Assembly: GCF_018320785.1 (NCBI RefSeq)
Contig: NC_054872.1
Coordinates: 24,696,769-24,760,768 of the forward strand
Direction: 5' to 3'
DNA: 64,000 bases
From: Cheilinus undulatus
Lineage: Eukaryota; Chordata; Actinopteri; Labriformes; Labridae
Shown here: positions 25,377 through 36,899 of the stretch, one piece after another
How positions within the stretch are numbered: the first letter of the stretch is position 1
How the letters are laid out: each line of letters opens with the position of its first letter
Position numbers and translations under genes: made by a program
The notes under the pieces: generated by a model
The model's database searches: none
The model's input: only the letters and a program-made list of their open reading frames with translations
Told to the model about the DNA's origin: nothing

Positions 25377-27201
25377 GTGAGTACCGCTTTGTTGTTGGGT
25401 CGAAATTAATTTATTTCTGTATGTTTGCTGTTTACTGCACTGGTATTGGTTGAATTTTAGACGGCGTGTTCGTGGGTCTAAATTGTCACAGTTTTGTCTA
25501 TATTTTTTAGAAGTGCGTCATCCTTTTTTTGTCTTTTTCGCTTTATTTTTTTAATAGGCTAACTGTCGCAGTTTCACTTTCTAAATAAGTGGGTAAGCTG
25601 TGAAAAGTTTTCTTTCCAGCATACCTTGAACGTCTTATAAGTGGGATTTTAACTTAAAGAGGAAATAATATGGTTAAAATACATTGTTAAGCAGGAGTAA
25701 CTCGAAGAGATGTCTTCCTTTATCGAAATACATCGAAGTCTAGTTCCTACTAATTTCCACTGGGGGGTTTCCGTGCTGTCAGAAACCCGAAAGTGTTATT
25801 TCCAGCAGTCTATGTAAAGCGAAATTTCCCTCTCAAGAGTACAAAAAGAACCTCAAACCCTGAGATGAAACACCGCTGTCCTTTGAGCTTTCGTTACTTT
25901 ATCTTGTTTTTCTTGATTAGATATATGAGCAGTCTCATACCAGCACGTGTCCCCTCCTCGGGTCACACACAGTTGAGTCTTTACTGCTTTGTTATGTCGC
26001 CTTTGTTAACGTACAGAAGCGAAAACAAGTTTCGTTGTCACCCAGTGCGAATATCAATGAAACCAAGACGAAAGACTCCAAATGGGTCAAATAATCCTCA
26101 CAAGTGGTTGCCCGTCAATCACCAGCTTTCCAGTTCATTTGAACCTGATTACACTGATTATTATGTGTCAGGCTGTTTGGCCTAGTTTTGGAAACATATG
26201 TGAAGGAAAGCTCTAATATGCAAACAACAACCTGTTGAGTGACACTAAAGATATGACCTGGTATGGCTTTGCTTTATATGCCTAAAATCAGAGTGTCATA
26301 GTTTGTACAGTATGTAGGTTTTAGCAGCTGGGACTATTCTTGAATCTGTAAAAAGGTTAAGTTGTCTGTCTGCATGCGTACAATCCAAACATTAGCAGCA
26401 AAGTCTGGGATAATGACAGTAGGTCACTGTTGAGTAAACATGTTGTGCAGATTGTCTGGGAGCTTTTAAAAGCTGTTCTACTCTGATTAAATTAAAGAAG
26501 AGAGACTTATAGGTGAAGTGATCACGGAAAACAAACATCAGTACAATCTATAAACTTTTCTCATTATGATGCAAGTGGGTTGTAAGCATGACTCATATCT
26601 TTAATAGTACTGAATCAGTAGAGACAATGTATGGGATTTAAAAGTTGCCAGTGAACAAGAGGAAACAGTATCTGAAATAAATGTATTATATTGTATTATT
26701 TTTAAAAAATATTAAATTTATATTTAATATTTTTCTAATGAAAATCTTTCAAAATATATAAATATTTCAGTGTAGAGTAAATCAATTAACTGACCTCTTG
26801 GTGGAAAGACATTTAAATGATTTATGAATCCTATGAGTAATTGTTACTTATAAACCCCCCTCCAACCCCTAAGTAGACAGAAAAATTGATTGTTCTATAT
26901 TAATATTGACTTTATTCAGGAATATTTTATACTCACAAAATGCATACCATGGTTTTTTTAGTAAGTTGTATAATTTTATACTTTTGTTGCTAGTTTTGAT
27001 ATTATCATTGATCAAATGATTGAACAGCTAATTATGGAGAAAAAGATGAACAAAATATCAACAAAGAGAGTTATAATAGTAACATTTGCTCAGCTTCTCT
27101 TAAAAATTAACATCAAATTGGATAGTTGTTTCTTTTTTTTTATAGCTTGAATTGATATATTTTGTTGGGACGCCATTACTGCAGTTAAAAGTGACACATA
27201 T

Positions 27202-27224
27202 GTGTTTGTTTGTTTGTTTGTTTG
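27202..27224. repeat. TTTG microsatellite
   Basis: Five to six copies of TTTG inside the first intron of the BTG-family gene. Confidence 0.85.
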
Positions 27225-27289
27225 CCCATATGCAACTTATATTTGATTTTTTTTTTCTGACAGTGTGAGTAGCAGACATCACACTGAAT

Positions 27290-27641
27290 TAGGGATCAGT
27301 ATCAAAATCTGGAACAAACTCATCCGAACCAATCACTACTATATTGTTACTTTATTTCGATATCCTGCCACCCAAAACGAAAGGCAAGAAAATCTTTATG
27401 GAATTTGTGTGATTTACATGTTAAGTTACACCAGTTTCCTTTACTTATCCCATATTCAGTTGGCATCTTATAGAAGTATTTAAGTGAATTAATTACGATA
27501 CCCAGACAGCTTATCGTGGCCTGCTGACCTTTGGCAGACTTTTTCTCTAGTATCGATTCAGGCACTGTTTAAGCACCGGTACCATAGAAAAAGTATCAGT
27601 TTAGCACCGGTATTGGAAAAAACAAACGATACCCATACCTA
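27290..27641. mobile_element. Short hAT-like element with perfect 8-bp target duplication
   Basis: The ends are TAGGGATCAGTATC and, inverted, TAGGTATGGGTATC. The flanks carry an identical 8-bp direct repeat CACTGAAT at 27,282-27,289 and 27,642-27,649. An 8-bp duplication plus a TAGGG-type terminus is characteristic of hAT transposons. The 352-bp interior has no transposase. Two GCACCGGTA motifs near the right end are part of the sub-terminal sequence. It lies in BTG intron 1. Confidence 0.8.
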
Positions 27642-27677
27642 CACTGAATCTGATCTTTTCACATCAGATTCATGTAG

Positions 27678-28083
27678 CTTTGGCTGCATTCACACTGCAG
27701 GCGTTAATGCTCCGTTCTGATCTTTTTCTCAGATCAGAATCTTCTGTTTGGCTGTTCACACTGCAGTCTAATTCCTAAAGATCAGATATGAATCTGATTG
27801 AGCACCACATATGAAAGTGGCCCGAATCAGATTTGAAAAGGTCAGATTCAATGTGACTTGGGATGTTCACACTTGCAGAAAAAAAAATTTAGTTATTGAG
27901 TCACATATAAGGAATGAAAATCAGATTTGGGTCCCTTTTAACAGTAGTGTGAAGTTAGTCTTTAATACGTGGCTCTAAATCAGATACATATCTGATCTTT
28001 TGGAAGCCAAAAAAAAAAAAAAAACCCAACAGATCTGAAAAAGGTCAGAATAGAGCGTTAATGCCTGCAATGTAAATGTAGCC
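27678..28083. mobile_element. Non-autonomous DNA transposon with ~50-bp inverted ends
   Basis: The left end (GGCTGCATTCACACTGCAGG, then CGTTAATGCTC) and the right end read in reverse (GGCTACATTTACATTGCAGG, then CATTAACGCTC) are inverted repeats of about 50 bp with scattered mismatches. The interior is rich in ATCAGAT/ATCTGAT palindromes and has no coding capacity. I could not identify a clean target duplication, so the superfamily (possibly hAT) is uncertain. Confidence 0.6.
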
Positions 28084-28987
28084 TAATACAACATTAAAGT
28101 TTAGGGGTATTTCTTACATTATGTTCTGTGAAAATTCAAGGCAAATTTGCATTCATAATCACCAGAATGTAAATCATACTGCTAGATTTCACAAGCTTAT
28201 CAAACATTTTGAGCTAAATATCTGGGAAACCCAAAAATAGTTCACACAAGAGTCAAAATCTTTGTCAGACAGCTAAAACACCTTACCCGTTTTGAAATCC
28301 TGTGACCTTTTTAATGTTGCAGTCAAAGGAATTCAAGTATGCAGCGACATAAACCTTCCTTAATCTGACCCAGAAACCTAAAACAAAGGAAAACTAACCA
28401 GAAAAACCTGTGTTCATGTTTGTGCATCAGATGAAGTGACACTGAGTAGCTCAGCATGATGCAAGATTCACTGCTGCAGGGATTTATTTTCTTGTTTTTT
28501 TTTTTTTTTTTTGACTAATAGAAGCCAAACTTGTATAAATTGGGTTAAAAACATCAAACTGTATGACCCTGTTTACCTTGTGGATGCTGAGAGTATCAAA
28601 CCTGTTGTCTGAACATAAGGCTGATAATGACAGATCCTCTCAGTTAACTACTTAGAAAACATATTTGTCAGGGATTAAAAGTTCCTTCTACTTTTGTACA
28701 GCCTCGTCACTTCTCTTCAAGTGGAGGCTGTGGCTACATCAAGCGAGGCAAATAACAATTTTCTCTCCAAACACATTACACGGGCTGATTCTAGTGGTGT
28801 ACTTGAATCAACAATAACAAATGACTGCCAAGCCTCAAAGTTCAAGGCATGACTCTCCCTTGTCAGGGCTATCAGCAGGATGTTAGCGCTGACACTCAAA
28901 GTTTGAATTACCTTGGCATTTATTAAACACACTTCTCTCTTTGGTCAAGCTGACACTGTTCCCAATTTAAACAGACACACTAGAGGA

Positions 28988-30017
28988 TAGGGGTGTAAAC
29001 ATATGTGTATTTGTGCCATACCGATTTGGTACGGGCCTCTCAGTACAATACAGACGTGTACTGAATGGATACATGTGGAATGAAGCTCACATACAGACAG
29101 AAAACCAGAGCGCAACTCACTGTCACACTGTCCTGGCAACCACACAACCACAGCAAACAACAGCAACTGCCTGAAAATTCCCAGTTAAAGGTGTCCCGTT
29201 TAGGAACACTTTGTTGTCCAGTGAAATACAACAGTGACCAAGACAACAACAGTAGCACTGACATTATTCAGCAGCTGTGTCACTGACAGCACGCCATCCA
29301 GCAGATCAAAGCATTTTAAAAAGCACCACTCAAACTGGAACGTCACTGTGACGAGGAGCAACAAAGTCTTACCAGCCAGTTATGAATTTTAAGATCGTTT
29401 TTATTATAACACTGGTGCTCTGGCTCTGTGAATCAAATTAATTCTACCTTCAACCGTCAGCCTTGGAGGAGGAGGAGAGGGGGCTTCATCATGTCTGCAG
29501 CTCATAGGTAAAGTTATCCTCATATTTCCCATGGCTCTTACCTCTGTATCCGCCAAAATGGGCTGTGAAAAGTTCTCCAAAAATTTGTAGTAGGTCCCAT
29601 TGGTTAAAAAGGTAATCCAGTGCTGAAGTCCATGTTGAAATCGGCAGGATAGATGCTAATTAGCATACTTAGGAAGTCAACACAGGGTTGTTTGATGATG
29701 CGTTCAAGTTGGCTGGGACATTATAGTGTTTCAAGAATGGTTATAAATATGTCACTATATCAGTTAAAATAACCTAGTACTTAAAAAAATGTATTTCTTT
29801 ATTAATATTTTTATTAATTGAAGAATGTTTGGAAGTTTCTGCATTATTAATAATTTAAATGTAATTTATTCAGCCTATTTATTGTAGTAAAATTTACTTT
29901 TAAAAACTTAATTAATTTTATTTATTCACTTCTATTACCATACAGAAAATGTACCAAACTGTGACTTCAAAATATGTACATATCAAACCGAATTTTTTCT
30001 GTTCTGTTACACCCCTA
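28988..30017. mobile_element. Non-autonomous hAT-like element (~1 kb)
   Basis: The ends TAGGGGTGTAAAC and GTTACACCCCTA are inverted. The flanking 8-mers CTAGAGGA (28,980-28,987) and CTTGAAGA (30,018-30,025) agree at six of eight positions, as expected of an aged hAT target duplication. The interior (1,030 bp) has several short open frames on both strands, none recognisable as an hAT transposase. It ends about 400 bp before the first coding exon of the BTG-family gene. Confidence 0.65.
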
Positions 30018-30419
30018 CTTGAAGATAAACAACACAGTGAAATCAGTGATTTGCATTTCAAAATGTCTGCATACAGCAATAGTTTGCATGTTGTTTGCCT
30101 AAATACATACTCAAGCCTTTTGTCAACACACAGCCATGCCCTGTAGCAGTAAAATGTCTGGCAGTCTTGATACACAGCTTGCCTGAAGGTTATATAAATA
30201 GAAAACCAAGGGGCAAATGCACAGGGAAGTACTGCTATCGCTGCAACAGAAGTTCCTGCTCCCCCCACATCTCATTGAAGGGAAGTCAAAGTCAGTTACC
30301 AAAATCACAAATCACTCCCCTTTTGTTCCTAGAATCAGAGAGTTGCTTGTGATTTTACAGAAACACAAAAATAAATTTCTGACATCCTCACTTTCTTTTA
30401 ATCTTTGCCTACAGACATA

Positions 30420-30592
30420 ATGAAAAGAGAGGTGAAGGCTGGAGTCAACTTCCTCAAACGCTTGGCAGTGGCACGTGGCAGGCTTGATGAAGCCAAAGCA
30501 GAGCTGTTTGCTGAAAAGCTTCAGAAACGTTTATGTGACAAATACGATGACCACTGGTATCCTGACTGCCCCAGCAAAGGCCAGGCATACAG
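30420..30592 (+). CDS. BTG-family gene, coding exon 1
   Basis: Residues 1-57 plus two bases of codon 58. The acceptor CTACAG is at 30,409-30,414 and the ATG is five bases into the exon. The donor is ACAG|GTAATG. The exon encodes the N-terminal helices and most of box A. Upstream in-frame residues seen in the open frame (from 30,405) fall in the intron and are not translated. Confidence 0.9.
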
Positions 30593-33098
30593 GTAATGCT
30601 TCCTTCTCTAAGTCACATTTATTCTCTTTAAGACTCCTACATAATAGAGTACAAAACCCTAAACACAGAATCTTAAACCTTCACAGATGTATCAGGATAA
30701 ATAACGGGGTACCCTGTGATGAAGAGGTCCTGAGGGCATGTGAGGAGAGTGAGCTCACACCCAGTGAGCTCGGCCTTCCGCCTGAGATCACGCTATGGAT
30801 CGACCCACTGGAGGTGTGTGCAAGGTGAGTCACCGGCTGGTCTGCTGAGTCGGAGGCAGAGAATGAAACTGGCAGACAAGTTTTAGCACCACAAACTAAC
30901 TTACTATAGAACACATGCTTTATTGTCCCTTTCAGTGCACTTCTATGATGATTAGTCTACCACTGCTCCTTAAAGTCCCATATTACTCAAAAACACTCCC
31001 AGACAGCTCAGTGGACAAGTTGAAAGTCTTCTGTAACTTGTGGTATCAAAAATAACTTTTTAATATCCTCTCATTTCCTTCTCCGTCTATAACAAGTTCC
31101 TTTTTCCATGGTTAAGTTAATTTTATAATGTTAGGTCTACCCATAGAAGCAAGTCTGTATCCAACAGAAAAGTAACTTCAGTACGCTGCGGCCCAGTTTG
31201 TGACCTGAAAATCTTTACCAGCAAAACCCCTATATAACCATCAAACGAGACCTACATATTTCCCTTTAATTTTCACATTTGTTCCATTAATAGGGTATTT
31301 CAATGCAAACACTTAGCATTTGTAGTAATCAACATTACTCAGAAAGTGTTTGTGTGGTCACAAAGTACAACAATGAGCGCCTGCCATTTACTTTATTTTA
31401 GTCAGGCATCTGTAAAAACACCTACATTTACTTTTCTAATATTTTTCTCTGTAAATGTACTTTGTGGTCCAGCAAATTCTTCTGAAGTAGCATTGATATC
31501 TCAGAAGTCACAGATAAGTCCTTAAAAATTAAGAAGCCAGCAGCATAGTAGAAAGTTTGATTGAGTATCCGCGGTTAATTCAACACCAGTTTAACTGTGA
31601 CATGTGTTGTATGCGCCACACAAAATACATTATCAACAAGTGACATGAGTTCAAACTTCTGTCAGTGTTTTGTTACTCCTGAGACTTAAAATAATACGTT
31701 ATCACGTATTGGATGATCATTTAAATTGTGATTTAATAGCTTTTTTGTGTTATTTCTATGATTGTTAGTTATTGTAAATGACTTTTCACGACCCATCTAT
31801 AGTATGACCCGGCCCACACCTTAGGAAGCACTGAACTACAGAATTTTTTTAAATTTATTACACTAAAAAATGTAATCATTTGTTCGCCCTAGTTGAAAAT
31901 AATCTGTCTCCTCTTCACAGATCTGGAGAGAACAGCAGGCCTTTCATAGTAGCCGCATTTGATGATGAGGATGGGGAGAGCATGAAGGGAGAACAGGATG
32001 ACTCCTTGGACACCTCAATGAACCTGGACACGTCAGATTACCACTCTGCTACCTCTTCAGACTGTGGCTCTGCAGCATCAAGTGACACAGAGGAGGAAAC
32101 GAAAGAAGGCGAGGTGGAGGAGGGCGAGCAAGAAAAAGAGGAAAAAGATGAGGTCAAGCAGGAGAAGGAGGCAGCAGAAGGGGACACATACACCATACTG
32201 ATGGTGCCCCGGATTCGAAAACGGCATGGAGATGGACCAAATAAGGTCAAATACGTCAGAAATATGGTAATTATTAGCTCCTCATAATAAAGGGATGTTA
32301 TGGGATATTCTGAGTAAGACTTGAAGAAATTTTTGAACAGAAATGTTGCTTTTTAATGGAGCCAAAGGCTGATAGAGTTTCACTGTTGTCCAGAAACTAT
32401 TAAAACACGTCAGTGAGTAAGACTGATGCAGTGAGTGACCGTGAACGTGGGCTCTGTAGTGAGTCACTCCCACACAACATATCCTGCAGCTGAAATAGTG
32501 CTCAGCAAATTCTAGTGTTTGTGTAACAGTTGCTAAAAAACTATTTCCCTGTTGTTTTGGCTTATACTGAGCCCTTTGTAAACAATGAATCGCAATATTT
32601 GTGACCAGCTTCTACAGATTTATGCTAAATAGGGACACATGGTCCACAGAGCGGTTAGGGCAGCATGAAAGCTCTGAAGGCTAGGCTTGTGGATTGTTGA
32701 CTTTGCTCTTTTTATGGGTAGTGTCGACAGAGTGATAAGGTTTCAGTATTGCATGTTCCAGAAAAGAAAGCACTATTGATTCCTCCTGTATGGACAAAGT
32801 GTTTCTACCACCCATGCTGAAAACTCTCCACAACCTCTCCTCTTAATCTCTTCTACTTTTTCAACCTTTTCTCTCTGTTTAGCTCCCTGCTAGCCTCCAG
32901 TACTTCTACCACCCTGCACCAGTCTGGCCTCAGTACAAGAAAGGCGCTCCGGTGTTTCTGAACACAGTGTGCGTGCCTCCCGCGCCACCTCCTCCTCCAC
33001 CCCAGCAGGTATTTGGCTACTACATCCTGCCCCAGCCATCTCCACAGTTCATTCTGCCTCAAGCCACGCTGCAGCCATGGGGGGCTGTGAAGGGTTAG
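30420..33098 (+). CDS. BTG/Tob-family protein (BTG3/BTG4/B9.10-like), 4 coding exons, 290 aa
   Basis: This is a complete gene: exons 30,420-30,592, 30,687-30,824, 31,921-32,266 and 32,883-33,098, all with GT-AG introns, joining in frame to 290 residues. Residues 1-106 form a BTG domain. Box A includes [18 protein letters not shown] (42-59), and box B is [19 protein letters not shown] (86-104). In known family members these surfaces bind the CNOT7/8 (Caf1) deadenylase, so a role in CCR4-NOT-dependent mRNA decay and restraint of proliferation is expected, in cytoplasm and nucleus. A TSDYHS motif (about 143-148), also seen in BTG3, places it in the BTG3/BTG4 branch. An unusually acidic Glu/Lys tract (about 160-190) and a Pro/Gln/aromatic C-terminus (about 220-290) follow. 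It resembles fish genes annotated as maternal B9.15-like; I recognise the family but not a firm symbol. Confidence 0.9.
30687..30824 (+). CDS. BTG-family gene, coding exon 2
   Basis: 138 bases, acceptor TTCACAG, donor CAAG|GTGAGT. It encodes residues 58-103 with all of box B ([15 protein letters not shown]). Intron 2 is only 94 bp. Confidence 0.9.
31921..32266 (+). CDS. BTG-family gene, coding exon 3
   Basis: 346 bases, acceptor CTTCACAG, donor ATG|GTAATT. It encodes residues 104-219: the end of the BTG domain ([17 protein letters not shown]), the TSDYHS/SSD serine-rich motif, a long Glu/Lys-rich acidic stretch, and a basic segment RIRKRHGDG that could serve as a nuclear localisation signal (inference). 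Confidence 0.88.
32883..33098 (+). CDS. BTG-family gene, last coding exon
   Basis: The acceptor CTGTTTAG is at 32,875-32,882 and phase 0 is preserved. It encodes 71 residues rich in Pro, Gln, Tyr and Trp, including a run of consecutive prolines, and ends at TAG 33,096-33,098. The frame is open across the exon and its composition resembles the C-terminus of BTG3-type proteins. Confidence 0.85.
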   Translation, partial: LPASLQYFYHPAPVWPQYKKGAPVFLNTVCVPPAPPPPPPQQVFGYYILPQPSPQFILPQATLQPWGAVKG

Positions 33099-34075
33099 CC
33101 CGTCCAGGAAGATATAGGCTGGATACAAGCTTCTTCAACTGAGCCATGCAATGTCAGGTCTCTGCGGTGTCAGAGTTAAACTTTGGCCAAAAAAGAACAT
33201 TTTTTTACTGTAAAGCTGGAGGTTATTCCTTGCAAAACTTCTATTAATTCCTCTTTCCTGTTTAATTTCCTGTATTTATAGCTTGTTCTCAGCACACGGA
33301 TGCCACTGAACTTTTTTAATCTATCACGTCTGCACTGCTTATTATTTTTTACATGCTGTGAACATCAAGACTGACTTCAGTCTCTGGGTGGTTGGACTAA
33401 CTCAGGAATTCTCAGCAATATTCTCAATGCCAAAAATGTCTATTCAGGTGTTTTATTTCTTATTACAGCAATCTTTGTGTCTGTTCTCTCACCTTTAAAG
33501 GTCCTACAGTGCGAACATTAGAGGAAATCAATGTAAAATGTGATTCAGGGTTTTAATCTAATGTAGCTACAGTGGTAATAGAAGTATATTTTTACTAAAC
33601 TGCTTGTAAATAACACAGAACCAAGACACCATAGACTGATGCACACTTTCTAACTTTTGTTTTATTATTTTTGTAATTTATTCTACCACCATTGTGTGGC
33701 ACTTTGCTCACAACTTATACATGAAGTTTGTATGAAATTGTTTGTAAATATTTTTTTAACAACAGTGACTACTGTACATCTTAACTGCATAAAACACATT
33801 GTTTTGGGTAGCTTTGACTCCCTCTGCTGTTTGATGTATCTGTTTGATGGCCTGCTTTTAGCTGTGTTTGAATGTAAATAACATTGCTTTATCACAGTTA
33901 TGCTACAGCAATACAAATAGCAAATGCATATTTCACCCTGTGATTCTTGTCTGCTGTGATTTTTTTAAATGATATGAATTCAAAGCTATTTATTTCACGT
34001 CTATGCCACTTTGATACCTTTGAGTGCTTGAACATTGCAGCTGATTAAATCAAAACATGCCTGAAATGATCATTT
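33099..34075 (+). other. 3' UTR of BTG-family gene
   Basis: A U-rich, stop-dense stretch of nearly 1 kb ending at a variant poly(A) signal ATTAAA (34,044-34,049), with a long T run 40 bases downstream (34,086-34,102). It holds three perfect Pumilio response elements UGUAAAUA at 33,605-33,612, 33,743-33,750 and 33,873-33,880, and a CPE-like UUUUAAU at about 33,314. The cleavage site is estimated. Confidence 0.65.
34044..34049 (+). terminator. Poly(A) signal ATTAAA
   Basis: This is the commonest variant of AATAAA, in the right place for the end of the BTG-family transcript and followed by T-rich downstream sequence. No canonical AATAAA occurs between the stop codon and this point. Confidence 0.6.
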
Positions 34076-34124
34076 GTGCTCCCTTTTTTTTTTTTTTTTT
34101 TTTAATTTTTATCAGTATCTTTAA

Positions 34125-34955
34125 ACAAGGCCATCCATAAGGAGGGATAAAGGGAAGGGCTTTCTGGGGCCTGCCAAACTGGGAGCCCATGGAGCTAAGC
34201 AAAACCACGGTCCATTGTAAAGTTAAGCTGCATAACCATATTTTTGTTTCAACAGAATAACAGCTCTTATCAAAGCAGCAAATATGTTTTAAAATTCATT
34301 TATGAAGTAGAATATAGCCTTTTTAAAAATGTTAACCCCTTTTCTAAAAACAGAATTGAAATGGGTTAAAATTGGCAAAATGGGCATGAAAAGGGGTTAA
34401 AAAGGGGAATATGTGGGTTAAAAGAAGCAAAAATGGATTGAGAGTGGCCAAAACGGGAGGAAAATGTAGTAAAATTGGATTAAAGTGGCAGTAATGGGTA
34501 AAAAAAAGGTGGTGCAATGGAATTAAAAATGGCAGAAAAGGGGTAAAAGTGGCAAAATGGGAGGGAAAGATGGGGAAATTAGACTAAAACATTCAAAGAT
34601 GGGTTAGTTGTGGTAGAAATGGACAAACAAGGTGGTGAAATGGGAACTAAATATTGCAAAAATTGGTTTTAAATCCCAAAGTTGGTAAAAAAAAAAATAG
34701 TGGAAATGGTGGTGAAACTGGATTTTAAAAGTAATAGAAATGGGTTAAAAGTGGCAAAAATTGGTGGAACGAGTGATTAGCAAGGGTTAAAATCCGACAA
34801 AAATTGGTTTGTGGCAAAGATGGGTAAAAAGAGGCAAAAATTGTCAGAAATTGCACAAAATTGATACGTTTTAAAATACAGTGGCTAAAAAGCTTGCATG
34901 AATATGCAATTTCAACATTAGAACCTGATAATAGTTTGACACTTTTCTGCTCCAA
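34125..34955 (-). repeat. Repeat element with internal degenerate minisatellite, copy 2 (inverted)
   Basis: A degenerate array of GGGTTAAAAGTGGCAAAA units (34,330-34,870) is the reverse complement of the array at 23,330-24,190. Its left flank (GGATAAAGGG, GGGAGCCCATGG) matches, in reverse, the right flank of copy 1, and its right flank (GCATGAAT..CAACATTAGAACC) matches the left flank of copy 1. It separates the BTG-family gene from the Tc1-like element. Confidence 0.7.
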
Positions 34956-35055
34956 GATGAAGTAACTATTAGCCAGTACATAAGTACCAATGCTATGTAC
35001 CCAGTAGGCTACTGTTTATCGATACTATCAATACATTATGGCCCAGGCAAATCTA

Positions 35056-36146
35056 CTAGTGCATCTCAAAAAAATTAGAATATCATGAAAAAGTTCAATA
35101 TTTTGTGTCACTCTTTTCTGAAAGTGAAACCCATGTATTATATTGACTTGTTACACATAGAGTGAAGAATTTCAGGCCTTTATTTCTTGAAATGTTGATG
35201 ATTATGACTTACAGATAAGAAAACCCAAAATTCAGTGTCTCAAAAAATTAGAATATTACATAGGATCAATAAAAAAGGATGTTTTACACAGAAATGTCAG
35301 GCTTCTGAAAAGTATATTGATTTTTTTTTGCCTTATGGCGATCAGCTCCTCCAGAGTCTGGAACCTAGAAGAGTGGAAAGGCACAGAATCCACGTTGCTT
35401 GAAGTCCAGTGTGAAGTTTCCATAGTCACTGATGATTTGGGCTGCCATGGCATCTGCTGGTGTTGGTCCACTGTGTTTTCTGAAGTCCACAGTCAACCCA
35501 GCCATCTACCAGGAAATTTTAGAGCACATGCATTCTTCTGCTGACAATTTTATGGAGATGCTGATTTCATTTTCCAGCAGGACTTGGCACCTGCCCACAC
35601 TGCCAAAGGTACCAAAAGCTGGTTCAGTGACCATGGTGTTACTGTGCTTGATTGGCCAGCAAACTTGCCCATAGAACCCCATAGAGAATCTATGGGGTAT
35701 TGTCAAGAGGAAGATGAGAGATACCAGACCCAACAATGCAGATGACCTGAAGGCCACTATCAAAGCAAGCTTGGCTTCAGTTACACCTGAGCAGTGCCAC
35801 AGGCTGATCGCCTCCATGCCGCGCCACATTGATGCAGTAATTTATGCAAAAGGAGGCCCAACCAAGTATTGAAGGCATCAAAATCCACATACTTTTCAGA
35901 AGCCTGACATTTCTGTGTAAAACATCTATTTTTTAATGATCCTATGTAATGTTCTAATGTTTTGAGACACTGAATTTGGGGTTTTCTTAAGTCACAAGTC
36001 ATAATCATCAACATTTCAAGAAATAAAGGCCTGAAATACTTCACTCTATGTGTAACAACTCTATATAATATATGGGTTTCACTTTCAGAAAAGAGTGACA
36101 AAAAAACTTTTTTTTCATGATATCATAATTTTTTGAGATGCACCTG
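35056..36146 (+). mobile_element. Internally deleted Tc1-like transposon with ~250-bp inverted ends
   Basis: TA duplications flank it (35,054-35,055; 36,147-36,148). The ends begin (C/A)(T/G)GTGCATCTCAAAA and stay inverted for about 250 bp, up to about 35,315 and from about 35,880. Between them is the C-terminal half of a Tc1 transposase on the + strand, broken by frameshifts. Recognisable are GVGPLCFLKSTVNPAIYQEI, FIFQQDLAPAHTAK, SWFSDHGVTVLDWP and, later, a segment coding the C-terminal MPRHIDAVI-like end. The N-terminal DNA-binding half and the first catalytic Asp are missing. The copy is about 1.1 kb against about 1.6 kb for intact relatives and cannot be autonomous. Confidence 0.85.
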
Positions 36147-36623
36147 TATTTTCAGGGATGTCTTTAAATGTAGAATTTGATGTCTTTTTGCTGCAAGCTC
36201 CTTCATGCACAACCCTTGAAGTCATTCAGAGAAGTGATGATTGTCATACCTTTGGATGAGCTCTCAGGATGCAGCAGTGGAAGGACTCCTCTTTGCTTAA
36301 GTGCGTCATCAGCTCAAGGTCGTGACGCTGTTTCTCCTGAAGAAGTAGGCTACTACTGAAAGGCCAACTACCCTTTAGGTCTGTGGAGGATTTACAGGAA
36401 AAGAAGTAAATCTTGGAAACTTAGCTGAATAAATCTAACTGGAGGGTAATTTGCAACGGTTGACAGCTGAAAGAACACATAAAATATGCGCATTTAAAAA
36501 TGAAGTGAGAAAGGAGACAAGATGAAGAAAATACCTGAAAATGTCCAGCTGAAATGAAATGTGAATACCAGGTGACTTGTGTTTGAAGTAGTCAGCAACC
36601 AGGAGAAGGTTAAAGGTAATCTA

Positions 36624-36637
36624 CCACTAGAGGTCGC
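36624..36637 (+). promoter_or_regulatory. Candidate CTCF motif upstream of kcnn4
   Basis: CCACTAGAGGTCGC differs from the CTCF core CCASYAGRKGGCRC at one position (T for G). It lies about 440 bp before the channel's first exon, between the two genes. Motif evidence only. Confidence 0.3.
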
Positions 36638-36899
36638 CGTGTTCTTCATGTAGACCTCACCACTGTTACAGAGCCTTACAAATGTATTGAATACATTTGT
36701 GTTCTGTTAAAAAAAAATTGTAGTTCGTACACTTTCTTTTGGCCCATGGATATTTTCATATCCTGCATTACCTTGTTCAACAGAAAAGAAATCATTTTCC
36801 AGACTCAGCCATTTATTAGCGTTTCCTGATACATTTTGAGAGTTTCATGGATGTTGTTTTCACAATTACATCGTGCAAAGAAGGACTTGCACACCTACA

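Noticed and set aside
25793..26185. 130-codon open frame just after the putative first exon of the BTG-family gene
   Set aside because: It falls within the intron after a strong donor, has no recognisable features, and has a composition like the surrounding noncoding DNA.
29918..30268. 116-codon minus-strand frame near the first BTG coding exon
   Set aside because: It straddles the right end of a hAT-like element and has no domain. Several mutually overlapping frames occur on both strands here.
32267..32287. Reading BTG exon 3 through to an in-frame stop at 32,285
   Set aside because: The frame stays open for six codons after ATG|GTAATT. A good acceptor at 32,882 and an in-frame, compositionally typical 72-codon exon (stop included) make splicing the better model. 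Intron retention as an isoform cannot be excluded.
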